Positions 1 through 7,549 of a DNA stretch of 64,000 nt are shown in pieces; position 1 is the stretch's first letter; the number at the start of each line of letters is the position of its first letter. The DNA is from Cucumibacter marinus DSM 18995. Its GTDB lineage: Bacteria > Pseudomonadota > Alphaproteobacteria > Rhizobiales > Devosiaceae. A program made the position numbers and the translations under genes. The notes under the pieces were generated by a model. It was not told the origin of the DNA. It saw only the letters and a program-made list of their open reading frames with translations, and did no database searches. The stretch is from positions 502,936 through 566,935 of the forward strand of contig NZ_AUCR01000002.1 of assembly GCF_000429865.1 (NCBI RefSeq), in the 5' to 3' direction.

Positions 1-384
1 GGATATCTGCTTTATCTCGGCTGGCAGACGCTCAAGGAACGCGGTGCGATGACCATCAACCCCGATGCGCCCCGCGCCTCGGCGGTCCGCACCTTCATGG
101 TGGCGATGGGCGCCAATGCGCTCAATCCCAAGCTATCGGTATTCTTTTTGGCGTTCCTGCCGCAGTTCATCTCCCCGCAAAGCACGGCGCCAGCGCTCGA
201 CATGGCGGCGCTGGCGGCGGTGTTCATGGGCATGACCTTTGCGGTCTTTGCCGTTTATGGCGCGCTGGCCGCGCTGTTGCGCCAGCGTGTGTTGAGTTCG
301 GCCCGTATCATGGCCTGGCTGCGGCGCAGCTTTGCGGCGGCTTTCGGTCTTTTGGCCGTGCGGCTGGCGCTCGCGGAGCGCTGA
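1..384 (+). CDS. LysE/RhtB-family amino-acid exporter, C-terminal part
   Basis: The reading frame is open from base 1, so the N-terminus lies outside the window; about 127 residues remain, ending in TGA. The segment near residues 35-55 (NPKLSVFFLAFLPQFI) is characteristic of LysE/RhtB translocators, inner-membrane exporters of amino acids or small metabolites. Two further hydrophobic helices follow, around residues 70-95 and 105-125. Family proteins are about 200 residues, so roughly the last 60 percent is present. The substrate cannot be told from this fragment. The family call is firm. Confidence 0.85.
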   Translation, partial: GYLLYLGWQTLKERGAMTINPDAPRASAVRTFMVAMGANALNPKLSVFFLAFLPQFISPQSTAPALDMAALAAVFMGMTFAVFAVYGALAALLRQRVLSSARIMAWLRRSFAAAFGLLAVRLALAER

Positions 385-387
385 CCG

Positions 388-630
388 TCAGCCGGCAAAC
401 AGGCCGGAGAGAACGAGCGCGAGCCCGATCACGCCCAGGATCACCGCAAAGACAATGATGCCCTTGCGCGAGCGTCCGGCGATGGTGCGCTCGGTCTCGA
501 CCACGCGGCGGGCGCTATTGTCGCCATGTGTCGGCTGTTTGTGCGGCTTGTCGGGATTGGGGTCGGACGCATCCGGCTTGTCCCGGTTTTCGGGGCGGAG
601 CGGCTCGACGCCGGGTTGAATGCGGTTCAT
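388..630 (-). CDS. small single-pass membrane protein
   Basis: An 80-residue protein with a hydrophilic, Pro/Asp/Lys-rich N-terminal half (about residues 1-55) and one C-terminal transmembrane helix (IIVFAVILGVIGLALVLSGLF, about 58-78). This topology suggests a tail-anchored inner-membrane peptide with a soluble face. It lies on the minus strand, in line with another tiny membrane protein at 656-850, 25 bases upstream, so the two may be co-transcribed. I do not recognise the family and assign no function. The coding call rests on the clean topology, a GGAGTG-like ribosome site before the ATG, and the compact gene packing. Confidence 0.6.
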   Translation of the reverse strand: MNRIQPGVEPLRPENRDKPDASDPNPDKPHKQPTHGDNSARRVVETERTIAGRSRKGIIVFAVILGVIGLALVLSGLFAG

Positions 631-655
631 GATTCACTCCCGTTCCTTGGTTGGA

Positions 656-850
656 CTACTGGCCATCGGGGGTCAGCGTGTCGGGGACCTCGATGCTGAC
701 GTCGACGGAATCCTGGGTGGTGAAGGTGCCGTTGTAAAACAGGTAGCCCACGAAAATGAGGGCGATCACGGCGATGATGGCGACGAACCAGCCGGCACCT
801 CCGCTGCCACCCGAGACGACGACGGTTTCACGATCCTGATCTTCGGCCAT
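656..850 (-). CDS. small single-pass membrane protein
   Basis: A 64-residue protein if begun at the ATG at 850, which has AAGGAG six bases upstream; an ATG 15 bases earlier is possible but lacks a good site. A short acidic N-terminus and a Gly/Ser stretch are followed by one transmembrane helix (GWFVAIIAVIALIFVGYLFY, about residues 20-39) and an acidic C-terminal tail. It is upstream of and parallel to the small membrane protein at 388-630. No family is recognised. Function unknown. Confidence 0.6.
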   Translation of the reverse strand: MAEDQDRETVVVSGGSGGAGWFVAIIAVIALIFVGYLFYNGTFTTQDSVDVSIEVPDTLTPDGQ

Positions 851-987
851 TGTGATCTCCTTCATGCGCGGCGATGCCGTGATTGTTCAATGTAATCAAC
901 GCATGGCAGGGGATCGGGTTCCGCTTGGAGCCGGCCGCGGAGCGGTGCTAGGCTTGCCGTGTCACACGAGCCCGGGAGGAACCAGCC

Positions 988-1401
988 ATGATGGCACAGC
1001 GCGAAATCACGGTTGAGACCAATGGTCAGGGGCTCTACGAGATCACCGGTCAGATCAATGAGTTCCTGCTTCGGCGCACGCATGGGCCGCGGCTTTTCGT
1101 AGCCTTCGTCAAGCACACGTCCTGCTCGCTGATCATTCAGGAGAATGCCGATCCGGACGTGAAGGCGGATCTGCAGGAATTCTTCTCGCGCATCGCCCCC
1201 GAGGGCATGGACTGGCTGCGCCACACGGCGGAAGGACCCGACGACATGCCGGCCCATATCAAGGCGGCGCTGATGCAGCCCAGTGTTTCAATTCCGGTGG
1301 CTGAAGGACGGCTTCAACTGGGCACCTGGCAAGGGATCTATCTGTTCGAGCATCGCTCGCAACCTCATAGCCGCACCGTCGTCCTTCACCTCACCCACTA
1401 G
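988..1401 (+). CDS. YjbQ family protein (UPF0047)
   Basis: A 137-residue protein of the secondary thiamine-phosphate synthase/YjbQ family. The core motif VKHTSCSLIIQENADPDV (about residues 40-57) is the family hallmark, as are the DWLRHTAEGPDDMPAHIK stretch and the C-terminal GTWQGIYLFEHR segment with its conserved His/Arg. Length matches the family (about 130-140). Members can condense thiamine precursors weakly, but the physiological role is unsettled. The start has GGAGG eight bases upstream; a second ATG follows directly at 991. It appears monocistronic and converges on the OmpA-family gene. Confidence 0.9.
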   Translation: MMAQREITVETNGQGLYEITGQINEFLLRRTHGPRLFVAFVKHTSCSLIIQENADPDVKADLQEFFSRIAPEGMDWLRHTAEGPDDMPAHIKAALMQPSVSIPVAEGRLQLGTWQGIYLFEHRSQPHSRTVVLHLTH

Positions 1402-1415
1402 TAACTCGATCGACG

Positions 1416-1444
1416 CAAAAAGGCCGGACCCAAAGGCCCGGCCT
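1416..1444 (-). terminator. Rho-independent terminator of the OmpA-family gene
   Basis: Inverted repeat AGGCCGG (1421-1427) / CCGGCCT (1438-1444). Read on the minus strand it is followed by five T residues (1416-1420). It lies just beyond the stop of the minus-strand gene at 1471 and between convergent genes, so it could also slow transcripts from the yjbQ-like gene. Confidence 0.75.
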
Positions 1445-1470
1445 CGTCTGTTCGGTGTGGCGAAGACCGC

Positions 1471-3732
1471 CTAGTTGCGCGCGATCGGGGAGATCAGCGG
1501 CGTAATCCGGCGGATCGTTACCCGGCGGTTGTAGCGGTTCGCTTCCTGGGTCTGGACCTTGAGATAGCGTTCGCCATAGCCCTGAGTGGCCAGGTTTTCG
1601 GCCGGAATATCGAAATATTCCGTCAGAGCGATCGCGACGGAGGCCGCGCGACGGTCCGAGAGCGCCAGGTTGTAAAGGTCCGAGCCGGTGGCGTCGGTGT
1701 GCCCTTCGATCAGGAAGGTGTGGCCCGGATAGCGGTCCAGCATGTCGTGCATCGCATTGGCGACACTGGCCAGCTTGGCGATCTGGTCCTGCGAGAGGCT
1801 CGCCGAATCGAGACCGAAGGTCAGCGTGTCGATTTCAACGCGGCGGACCTTGTCGCGAATTCGGGCAGAACGCTTCACCTCGTCGACCGAATAGAGGCGC
1901 TCGACGCGTTCGACCGGCGGACGTTCCCAAAAGTCCACGAGATCATTGCTGCGCGAATTCGCGGAGACCGAGAAGATGTACTCGCCAACCGGAATATCGA
2001 GCTGCAGACGGGGCAGGTCGCGGCCCGGATCACTCCAGTCGAGGAGTTCCTCCTCGCGGTCTTCGGGCAAATAGACCAACACAACCTCGCGGCCGTCGGG
2101 CATGATCCGCGAGCGGCGGATCACGTCGCCATTACGGTTGTAGATCGTGACGATCTGCACCCCGTTGGGGCGGGTGATGGTTTCGCGCAGATTGCCGCCA
2201 CGCAGACGCTCGTAGAAGACATCGTCTTCATCTTCGTCATAGAAGCGGTTTTCGTCCCCGCCACGAATGACGATCTGGTTGTTGATCTGGAAGATGATGC
2301 GATTGCCTTCCTGCTCAACAACCTCGGCGTTGTCCGGGCGACGGTCGCGGCGTTCGCGGCGCGCTTCCTCGGCGTTCACGGTCTCGCCTTCCTCGGCGGT
2401 GGCGCTTTCCACCTGCTGCGGCACGGCATCGGCCTGGGCATCTTCGTCAGAAGTGGGGGCCGGGGTGTCATCCGCAGGCTGTTCTTCGGCCTGCTGATCT
2501 TCTGCGGTTGCCTGCTGGTCGTCGCTTGCGCCAGATTCCGCTTCGGTTTCAGCTTCCTTGGCGCTGTCGAGCACCGGCGCAGCTTCTTCCTCGGGTACGC
2601 TCTCGGGCAGCGGCTCCACGTCCGACTGCTCCAGGGCTTCCTCGGAGACCGGCTCTGGCTCTTCCGCTTCTTCGGTGGCGGCCTGTTCCTCGCTCGTGGC
2701 CGGTTCTTCAGCCGCTTCGCCACCCTGTTCCTCGGCCGTCATTTCCTCTGGCTGAGGTTCGGTGTTGATGGCGGCCTGAACGCCGGTGCGGCAGGTCTCG
2801 ATATCGGCGAAACCGGCGTCGGTGCACATCCCGCTCAGATTATCGATGGCATCGCGCAGACGCTGTTCTGCCCCGGCGACGTCGCCACCGGAGGCTCGGG
2901 CCATCTCGTAATCGTCACCTGCTCGGCTGACAGCGGCGAAGGCGTCGATCAACCCGGCGGGCAAACCGGCAGCCTCAAGTCGCGCCGCGGCATCGTCGGT
3001 GAGATCGAGTGCGGTTTCGGGGATGTCGATGGCAGGCGCCATCTCTTCCATCGCCGGTTCTTCAGCCATCGGTTCTTCGGTGGCCGGTTCTTCTGTCGCC
3101 TGCTCCTCTGCCGCGGGTTCCTCGGCCGCCTGCTCCTGCTGAGCCGGCTCTTCTTCCATTGCGGGTTCTTCAGCCGGGGCGGTTTCTTCTTCCATTACCG
3201 GCTCTTCTTCCATCACCGGTTCTTGGGCAGGTTCTTCGCTGGCCTGCTGTTCTTCGGGTGCAGGTTCTTCGGCCGCAGGTTCTTCCGCAGCGGGTTCTTC
3301 GGCAGCGGGTTCTTCGGCAGGGGCCGCTTCTTCCTGAGCTGGCTCCTCCTCCATCATCGGTTCTTCGACCGGCGCGGCTTCCTCCACTACGGGCGGCGGG
3401 GCAAGTTCTGCGGCGAGCGCCGCATCGATTGCTGCCGAGCAGCTTTCAGCGTCATCAAAGCCGGCGGACTGGCACTGGGCTGCAAAATTGGCCTCGGCAT
3501 CAGCAAGAGCCGCTTGCGCAGCTTCTACGTCGCCGCCTTCGTTTTCGGCTGTGGTCAGCGCCGCCTCTGCGGCGGCAACGGCCTTGCGGGCGTCCAGAAG
3601 GCCGACGGGAAGGCCGGCCTGTTCGAGCTTGGCTGCGGTGTCGCCGCCGGACTGGGCCAGCGGCGCCGAGACGGAGAGCGCGGCCGTCAGGGCCAGGGCT
3701 GTGCCCGTCATCAGAATGGATTTCAATCGCAT
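1471..3732 (-). CDS. OmpA-family protein with long Glu/Ala/Pro-rich region
   Basis: The ATG at 3732 has AGGAAAGGAA just upstream and begins a signal peptide (MRLKSILMTGTALALTAALSVSAPLAQ), giving 753 residues. Two similar Ala-rich segments of about 70 residues (AAKLEQAGLPVGLLDA and AARLEAAGLPAGLIDA) flank a long low-complexity tract of EEP-, AEEPA- and MEEE-type repeats, with a second acidic tract to about residue 450. A central domain (about 465-570, GNRIIFQINNQIVIRGGDE) follows. The C-terminus (about 625-745) is an OmpA peptidoglycan-binding domain (FLIEGHTDATGSDLYNLALSDRRA). It probably tethers the envelope to peptidoglycan, with the acidic tract as a flexible spacer. Similar organisation occurs in other rhizobial-type OmpA proteins. 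Much longer than a typical OmpA lipoprotein. Confidence 0.9.
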   Translation of the reverse strand: MRLKSILMTGTALALTAALSVSAPLAQSGGDTAAKLEQAGLPVGLLDARKAVAAAEAALTTAENEGGDVEAAQAALADAEANFAAQCQSAGFDDAESCSAAIDAALAAELAPPPVVEEAAPVEEPMMEEEPAQEEAAPAEEPAAEEPAAEEPAAEEPAPEEQQASEEPAQEPVMEEEPVMEEETAPAEEPAMEEEPAQQEQAAEEPAAEEQATEEPATEEPMAEEPAMEEMAPAIDIPETALDLTDDAAARLEAAGLPAGLIDAFAAVSRAGDDYEMARASGGDVAGAEQRLRDAIDNLSGMCTDAGFADIETCRTGVQAAINTEPQPEEMTAEEQGGEAAEEPATSEEQAATEEAEEPEPVSEEALEQSDVEPLPESVPEEEAAPVLDSAKEAETEAESGASDDQQATAEDQQAEEQPADDTPAPTSDEDAQADAVPQQVESATAEEGETVNAEEARRERRDRRPDNAEVVEQEGNRIIFQINNQIVIRGGDENRFYDEDEDDVFYERLRGGNLRETITRPNGVQIVTIYNRNGDVIRRSRIMPDGREVVLVYLPEDREEELLDWSDPGRDLPRLQLDIPVGEYIFSVSANSRSNDLVDFWERPPVERVERLYSVDEVKRSARIRDKVRRVEIDTLTFGLDSASLSQDQIAKLASVANAMHDMLDRYPGHTFLIEGHTDATGSDLYNLALSDRRAASVAIALTEYFDIPAENLATQGYGERYLKVQTQEANRYNRRVTIRRITPLISPIARN

Positions 3733-3945
3733 CGGTATTCCTTTCCTCGCTGCGCCGGAACGCCCCCCGCGCATGCATTGGCCGCGACCACAACTTCCGG
3801 ACCGGCAGCATTGTCGGCTCGCAAGCTGGATCGCGATTGCAGCAAATTAACGACCGGCAAGGCAAAAGGTTCCCTATTTGTGGGAAAGCGGGGCCGGCCC
3901 TATAGTGAAACAAAGCGGTGAGCCGCGATTCCCGTCGGAGGGAAG

Positions 3946-4419
3946 ATGGGCTTTGTTCATGCTGGACTGGTTCTGGGTGCCATGCTGGCACTCGCCACGG
4001 TTTCGGGCTGCGAAAGGCCGCCGCCCGATCCGCCGATCGCTCGTGATGTCCGCAATAATGACGTCGAGGCGGTGCGCGCCTATCTGGCTGAAGGGGGCGA
4101 TCCCAACGCAGAGGATGGCGACGGAGATTCGCTGCTCTACATCTCGGCCGGGCCGCGCGGCGGCGCTGCGGTGATGGCGCTTCTGCTTGAAGCGGGCGCC
4201 GACCCGGAAAAAGGCTCGGGCGAGCGGCGTTCGGCGTTGCAGAACGCGGCAGGCTGGTGCACGCCGCGCCAGGTGCAGATGCTTGTCGATGCAGGGGCCG
4301 ATCCGCTCAAGAAGGGATGGAACGGCAAGACCCCGCTCGATGAGGTTTGCGCCGCGCCCGAAGATCGCCGACAAGAGGTGATCGAGATTCTCGAAAGAGC
4401 AATCCTCTCACGTCGTTAA
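3946..4419 (+). CDS. ankyrin-repeat lipoprotein
   Basis: A 157-residue protein. A hydrophobic leader ends in a lipobox (ATVSGC, Cys22), predicting lipid modification and membrane anchoring. The rest carries about three ankyrin units: NNDVEAVRAYLAEGGDPNAEDGDGD, AAVMALLLEAGADPEK and PRQVQMLVDAGADPLKKGWNGKTPLDE. Ankyrin repeats mediate protein contacts, and the partner is unknown. GGAGG lies four bases before the ATG. It is transcribed divergently from the OmpA-family gene and sits 22 bases before the TauE-like permease, so it may lead a two-gene unit. Confidence 0.85.
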   Translation: MGFVHAGLVLGAMLALATVSGCERPPPDPPIARDVRNNDVEAVRAYLAEGGDPNAEDGDGDSLLYISAGPRGGAAVMALLLEAGADPEKGSGERRSALQNAAGWCTPRQVQMLVDAGADPLKKGWNGKTPLDEVCAAPEDRRQEVIEILERAILSRR

Positions 4420-4441
4420 ATCCTTGCTGCAGCGGTAAATC

Positions 4442-5266
4442 ATGGACATCGTTCTGGGGTATCTCCCCTTCATCGCCACGCTTGCTGTCGCCGGTGTGGC
4501 CGCAGGGATCGTCGCCGGCCTGCTGGGCATTGGTGGCGGCACCGTCATGGTGCCCGCCATGGCGCTGGTGCTGGGCATTCTGGGCTATGACCCTGCGGTG
4601 GTGATGCATGTGGCGGTGGGGACTTCGCTTGCCGTGATCATCCCCACCGGGCTGCGCAGCGCGCAGGCGCATGCCAGGCGTGATTCTGTCGACTTCACAA
4701 CGCTGTGGCTCTGGGCGCCGGTGATCGCGGTCGCCTCGCTGGTCGGCGGTCTGATGGCAGGGCTCTATACCGGCGATGTCCTGCGCCTGGTGTTCGGGGT
4801 CGTGGTGCTGCTGATCGCGCTCAACTCGGTGTTTCCGGTGATCGAGAGACTGACCAGGGGCGTCGCGGGAAAACCCGTGGCGCATCGCATCGCTGCGGCA
4901 ATCGTCGGCTATATCTCGGCGCTGATGGGGATTGGTGGCGGTGCGCTGAGCGTCCCGACGCTGACGAGTTTCGGGCTCACCATGCACCGGGCCGTGGGCA
5001 CGGCCTCGGCCATCGGGGTGGTGCTGGCCGTTCCCGCGGCGCTTGGTTTCGTCGTTTCGGGCTGGAGCGTCGCCGGTCGGCCGCCCTTTTCTTTTGGCTA
5101 TATCAATCTGCCCGGGCTGGTCGTGCTCGGGGTCATGGCGGCTTTGTTCGCACCGGTCGGTGCCGCAATTGCTCACAAACTGCCGGCGCGTACGCTCAAG
5201 ATCGCCTTTGCGGTCTATCTGCTGATCGTCGGGGTCAGAATGCTCTGGCAGGTGGTTTCGGGCTGA
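4442..5266 (+). CDS. TauE/SafE-family sulfite/anion permease
   Basis: A 274-residue integral membrane protein with about eight transmembrane helices and the two internal repeats of the TauE/SafE (DUF81) family: GIVAGLLGIGGGTVMVPAM (about residues 20-38) and GYISALMGIGGGALSVPTL (about 157-175). The GIGGG motif in each half is the family mark. Members export or import sulfite, sulfoacetate or related organosulfur anions, but specificity cannot be read from sequence. It follows the ankyrin lipoprotein by 22 bases and is convergent with the SIMPL gene. Confidence 0.92.
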   Translation: MDIVLGYLPFIATLAVAGVAAGIVAGLLGIGGGTVMVPAMALVLGILGYDPAVVMHVAVGTSLAVIIPTGLRSAQAHARRDSVDFTTLWLWAPVIAVASLVGGLMAGLYTGDVLRLVFGVVVLLIALNSVFPVIERLTRGVAGKPVAHRIAAAIVGYISALMGIGGGALSVPTLTSFGLTMHRAVGTASAIGVVLAVPAALGFVVSGWSVAGRPPFSFGYINLPGLVVLGVMAALFAPVGAAIAHKLPARTLKIAFAVYLLIVGVRMLWQVVSG

Positions 5267-5271
5267 GGAAA

Positions 5272-5293
5272 GGGCGGGTCGTGTGACCCGCCC
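5272..5293 (-). terminator. GC-rich hairpin between convergent genes
   Basis: A perfect nine-base stem, GGGCGGGTC (5272-5280) and GACCCGCCC (5285-5293), with a GTGT loop, 12 bases beyond the stop of the SIMPL gene and six beyond the TauE stop. The T tract is weak (three T on the minus strand), so termination may be inefficient. Confidence 0.55.
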
Positions 5294-5305
5294 GATGCAA
5301 AGTGT

Positions 5306-6037
5306 CTACTGTTCGAGCGCCCACTGGATGGTCACCGAGACATTATAGGCCAGTTCGCCGGCTTCGACCGGCACCGCGGCCGCTTCCGCCATGGCGTAGC
5401 GGCGCATGTCGGCCACGGGCTGGGGCGCACCGCCGCCACCCTGTTCGGTGATCATGCGGATTTCGCCCAGCTCAACACCGGCGGCGGTCGCATAAAGCCT
5501 CGCCTTGGCAATGGCGTCCTCGACCGCGGATTTGCGCGCATCATCGAGCAGGGCCGCCGGGTCGGAAACCGAGAAAGCGACATTCGAGATGGTATTCGCG
5601 CCAACGGTCACGGCCCGATCGAGCACGCCGCCGAGGCTGTCGAGGTCGCGCACGCGGACCGTCACATTGTTGGAGACGCGATAGCCATTGATCTTGGGCG
5701 GCAGCTGGTAGCCGTTCTCGTCGCGCTTGTCGGTGTAGACATAGTTGGGCTGCACCGAAAAGCCCGATGTCTGGATGTCGCGCGATTCGATGCCGGCGCC
5801 CTTGAGCACATCGATCAGTTCGGCCATGGCAGCGTTGTTGGCATCAAGCGCCTCTCGGGCGGTTTCGCCATCGGCCACAACACCCGAGGTGATGGTCGCC
5901 ATGTCGGGGGTGGCAAGCGCCTCGCCCTGGCCGGTGATGGTGATAAGGCCGGCGTCTTGGGTGTCCTGCGCCATCGCGGGTGTGGCAAAAGCCAGCGCGA
6001 GCGCGGCGGCGAGCGGGAGGAGGGAGGAAGTCCGCAT
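5306..6037 (-). CDS. SIMPL (DUF541) domain periplasmic protein
   Basis: A 243-residue protein. The ATG at 6037 starts a clear signal peptide (MRTSSLLPLAAALALAFATPAMAQ) and has GGAG eight bases upstream; more upstream ATGs at 6067 and 6100 are poorer. The mature part is a SIMPL/DUF541 domain: ITGQGEALATPDMATITSGV near the N-terminus, GYRVSNNVTVRVRDLDSLGGVLD in the middle and KARLYATAAGVELGEI towards the end. SIMPL proteins (for example YggE) are periplasmic and linked to oxidative-stress tolerance by an unclear mechanism. Monocistronic. Confidence 0.9.
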   Translation of the reverse strand: MRTSSLLPLAAALALAFATPAMAQDTQDAGLITITGQGEALATPDMATITSGVVADGETAREALDANNAAMAELIDVLKGAGIESRDIQTSGFSVQPNYVYTDKRDENGYQLPPKINGYRVSNNVTVRVRDLDSLGGVLDRAVTVGANTISNVAFSVSDPAALLDDARKSAVEDAIAKARLYATAAGVELGEIRMITEQGGGGAPQPVADMRRYAMAEAAAVPVEAGELAYNVSVTIQWALEQ

Positions 6038-6182
6038 CAGTCTGTCTCCAGTTTGGGTATTGTTCATGTCTGCGAACCGTTTGCGACGGATTTGCGGCAT
6101 GGTTCGATAGCTAGGACGACTGCGCCCGGGAAATCCTTGGCGATTTTTCAGAGTTTTTTGCGGATTTCCCCCGGCATATTCC

Positions 6183-6212
6183 TTGGTAGAAATTTAGGAG
6201 AAATGCGATACA
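6183..6212 (+). promoter_or_regulatory. possible sigma-70 promoter for the tRNA gene
   Basis: TTGGTA (6183-6188) and GATACA (6207-6212) are separated by 18 bases and lie 30 bases before the tRNA. Both elements are partial matches to the consensus. This is a position-supported guess only. Confidence 0.35.
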
Positions 6213-6242
6213 ACCGCGTCGACGCCGCTTGCCACGGCAAAC

Positions 6243-6319
6243 GGGCCCGTAGCTCAATTGGTTAGAGCTGACCGCTCATAACGGTTAGGTTCCAGGTTCG
6301 AGTCCTGGCGGGCCCACCA
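6243..6319 (+). tRNA. tRNA with CAU anticodon (probably tRNA-Ile2, or elongator tRNA-Met)
   Basis: A complete 77-base cloverleaf. The acceptor stem is GGGCCCG/CGGGCCC with encoded CCA at 6317-6319. The D arm is GCTC/GAGC, the anticodon stem GACCG/CGGTT with loop CTCATAA (anticodon CAT), and the T arm CCAGG/CCTGG with TTCGAGT. A CAU anticodon can mean initiator Met, elongator Met or the lysidine-modified Ile2. The G1-C72 pair and GG/CC anticodon stem do not fit the initiator. I lean to Ile2 without being able to settle it. Confidence 0.93.
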
Positions 6320-6333
6320 TTTTTCTTTCGACA

Positions 6334-6660
6334 TCACTTCCTCCGCCGTTTCCCCCGCTCGACCTCCGTGGCGAGGGCCTCCAGGCGGTGGGTCCAGAAG
6401 CCGCGGAAGTGGCCGAGCCAGGCGTCGACTTCGGCCATCGGGGTGGCGTCGAGGGTGTAGATGCGGCGGGCGCCTTCGGGGCGCACAGTGGCGAAGCCGC
6501 TGTCTCGCAGGACCTTGAGGTGCTGGGAGACCGCGGCCTGGGTGATGCCGAATTCCTTCGCGATCACCGCGACCACGTCGCCCGAGGCGCGTTCGTTCTC
6601 GGCCAGCAGTTCAAGGATCCGCCGGCGCACGGGGTCGCCCAGCACATCGAAGGCGTGCAT
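6334..6660 (-). CDS. ArsR-family winged-helix repressor
   Basis: A 108-residue protein starting at the ATG at 6660 (MHAFDVLGDPVRRRILELL), where ArsR homology begins. The winged helix spans residues 1-75, with recognition helix FGITQAAVSQHLKVLRDSGFA and wing RPEGARRIYTLD. The C-terminal AEVDAWLGHFRGFWTHRLEALATEVERG matches the ArsR subgroup that is paired with SRPBCC/AHSA1 proteins. It lacks the CxC metal site. The ATG is four bases after the stop of the upstream SRPBCC gene, so the two are translationally coupled. Confidence 0.9.
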   Translation of the reverse strand: MHAFDVLGDPVRRRILELLAENERASGDVVAVIAKEFGITQAAVSQHLKVLRDSGFATVRPEGARRIYTLDATPMAEVDAWLGHFRGFWTHRLEALATEVERGKRRRK

Positions 6661-6664
6661 GGGG

Positions 6665-7300
6665 TCAGCCCTGTTCGCCGGTATAGAATTTTCGGCAGGC
6701 TTCGGCGGCTTCCCTCGCCTTTTGTGGGTCTTCGCCGTCCGCGATCGCGGCTTCTGCCCATGCTGCGCTGGCAGCGGCAATGAAATCCTTGCCTTGTTCG
6801 GTGAGTGGCCAGGCCTGAGCATCTTCAGGATCGACCGGTGCGCCTGTCTGAAGGTGCAGCATGAGCCCAAGCGCAATCAGCAGGTCCCAGCCGATGCCCG
6901 CAGCGCCGGGACCAAACTGATCCCAATGCGGGCCGACCGGTGAGATATGCTCAAGCTCCAACTGTGTGCCATCCCCGTCGGGGGTGAGGGTGACGTGGAC
7001 CCAGCTCACCGCTCCGCCATACTCCCAGGTCACGGAGAGCGCCTGTTCGGGTACGCATTTGAGGATCTTGCCGCCCGCATTGCCCTCGAGCTGGAAGCTG
7101 CCGCCCTCAAAAAATTCGCCCCTGATCGGCAGGAACCAGCGCGGTATGCGGTCGGGATTGGTTATCGCGTTCCAGAGGTCTGCCGGCGTGGTGGGGTAGC
7201 GGCGGGTGGCGATCACCGCCTTGGCGGGCTTGCCCTCATGTTCGAGGCTTTGAACACTGCGGGTGACCGCGCCGATGGCGGTGGCGACATCGATTTGCAT
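6665..7300 (-). CDS. SRPBCC (AHSA1-like) domain protein
   Basis: A 211-residue protein. The N-terminal 150 residues are an AHSA1/SRPBCC ligand-binding fold: ATRRYPTTPADLWNAITNPDRIPRWFLPIRGEF is the typical helix-grip opening, and THVTLTPDGDGTQLELEHIS-type strands follow. The C-terminal part (LTEQGKDFIAAASAAWAEAAIADGEDPQKAREA) is a helical tail seen in this subgroup. It is the first gene of a two-gene unit with the ArsR regulator downstream, a very common pairing. The ligand is unknown. Confidence 0.88.
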   Translation of the reverse strand: MQIDVATAIGAVTRSVQSLEHEGKPAKAVIATRRYPTTPADLWNAITNPDRIPRWFLPIRGEFFEGGSFQLEGNAGGKILKCVPEQALSVTWEYGGAVSWVHVTLTPDGDGTQLELEHISPVGPHWDQFGPGAAGIGWDLLIALGLMLHLQTGAPVDPEDAQAWPLTEQGKDFIAAASAAWAEAAIADGEDPQKAREAAEACRKFYTGEQG

Positions 7301-7549
7301 GATTTTCTCCGTTTGCAGCGGGGAATTCCCGGTTCTGTTCCACGAATATCAGTGCTCACTTATATAAGTCAATGCTTGTATGGCTGCCGAGCTCGACGAA
7401 GTACTTAACAGATTTAGTAAACGGATAAGGATTTGTAAGCGATGAATCTTCTTATCCCGGTATTGCGCTGGTGAAGCGAGTTGTCTTTACGACTCTTCAA
7501 AGTCTAGCGAGTCTAATGGCCAGCGTTTTTCTGCCAGGGGATGGGCACG

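Noticed and set aside
1699..3921. 740-residue open frame on the plus strand
   Set aside because: It lies opposite the OmpA-family gene. Its Phe/Leu/Gly/Arg-rich repeats are the complement of the Glu/Ala/Pro repeats, with no domain or ribosome site.
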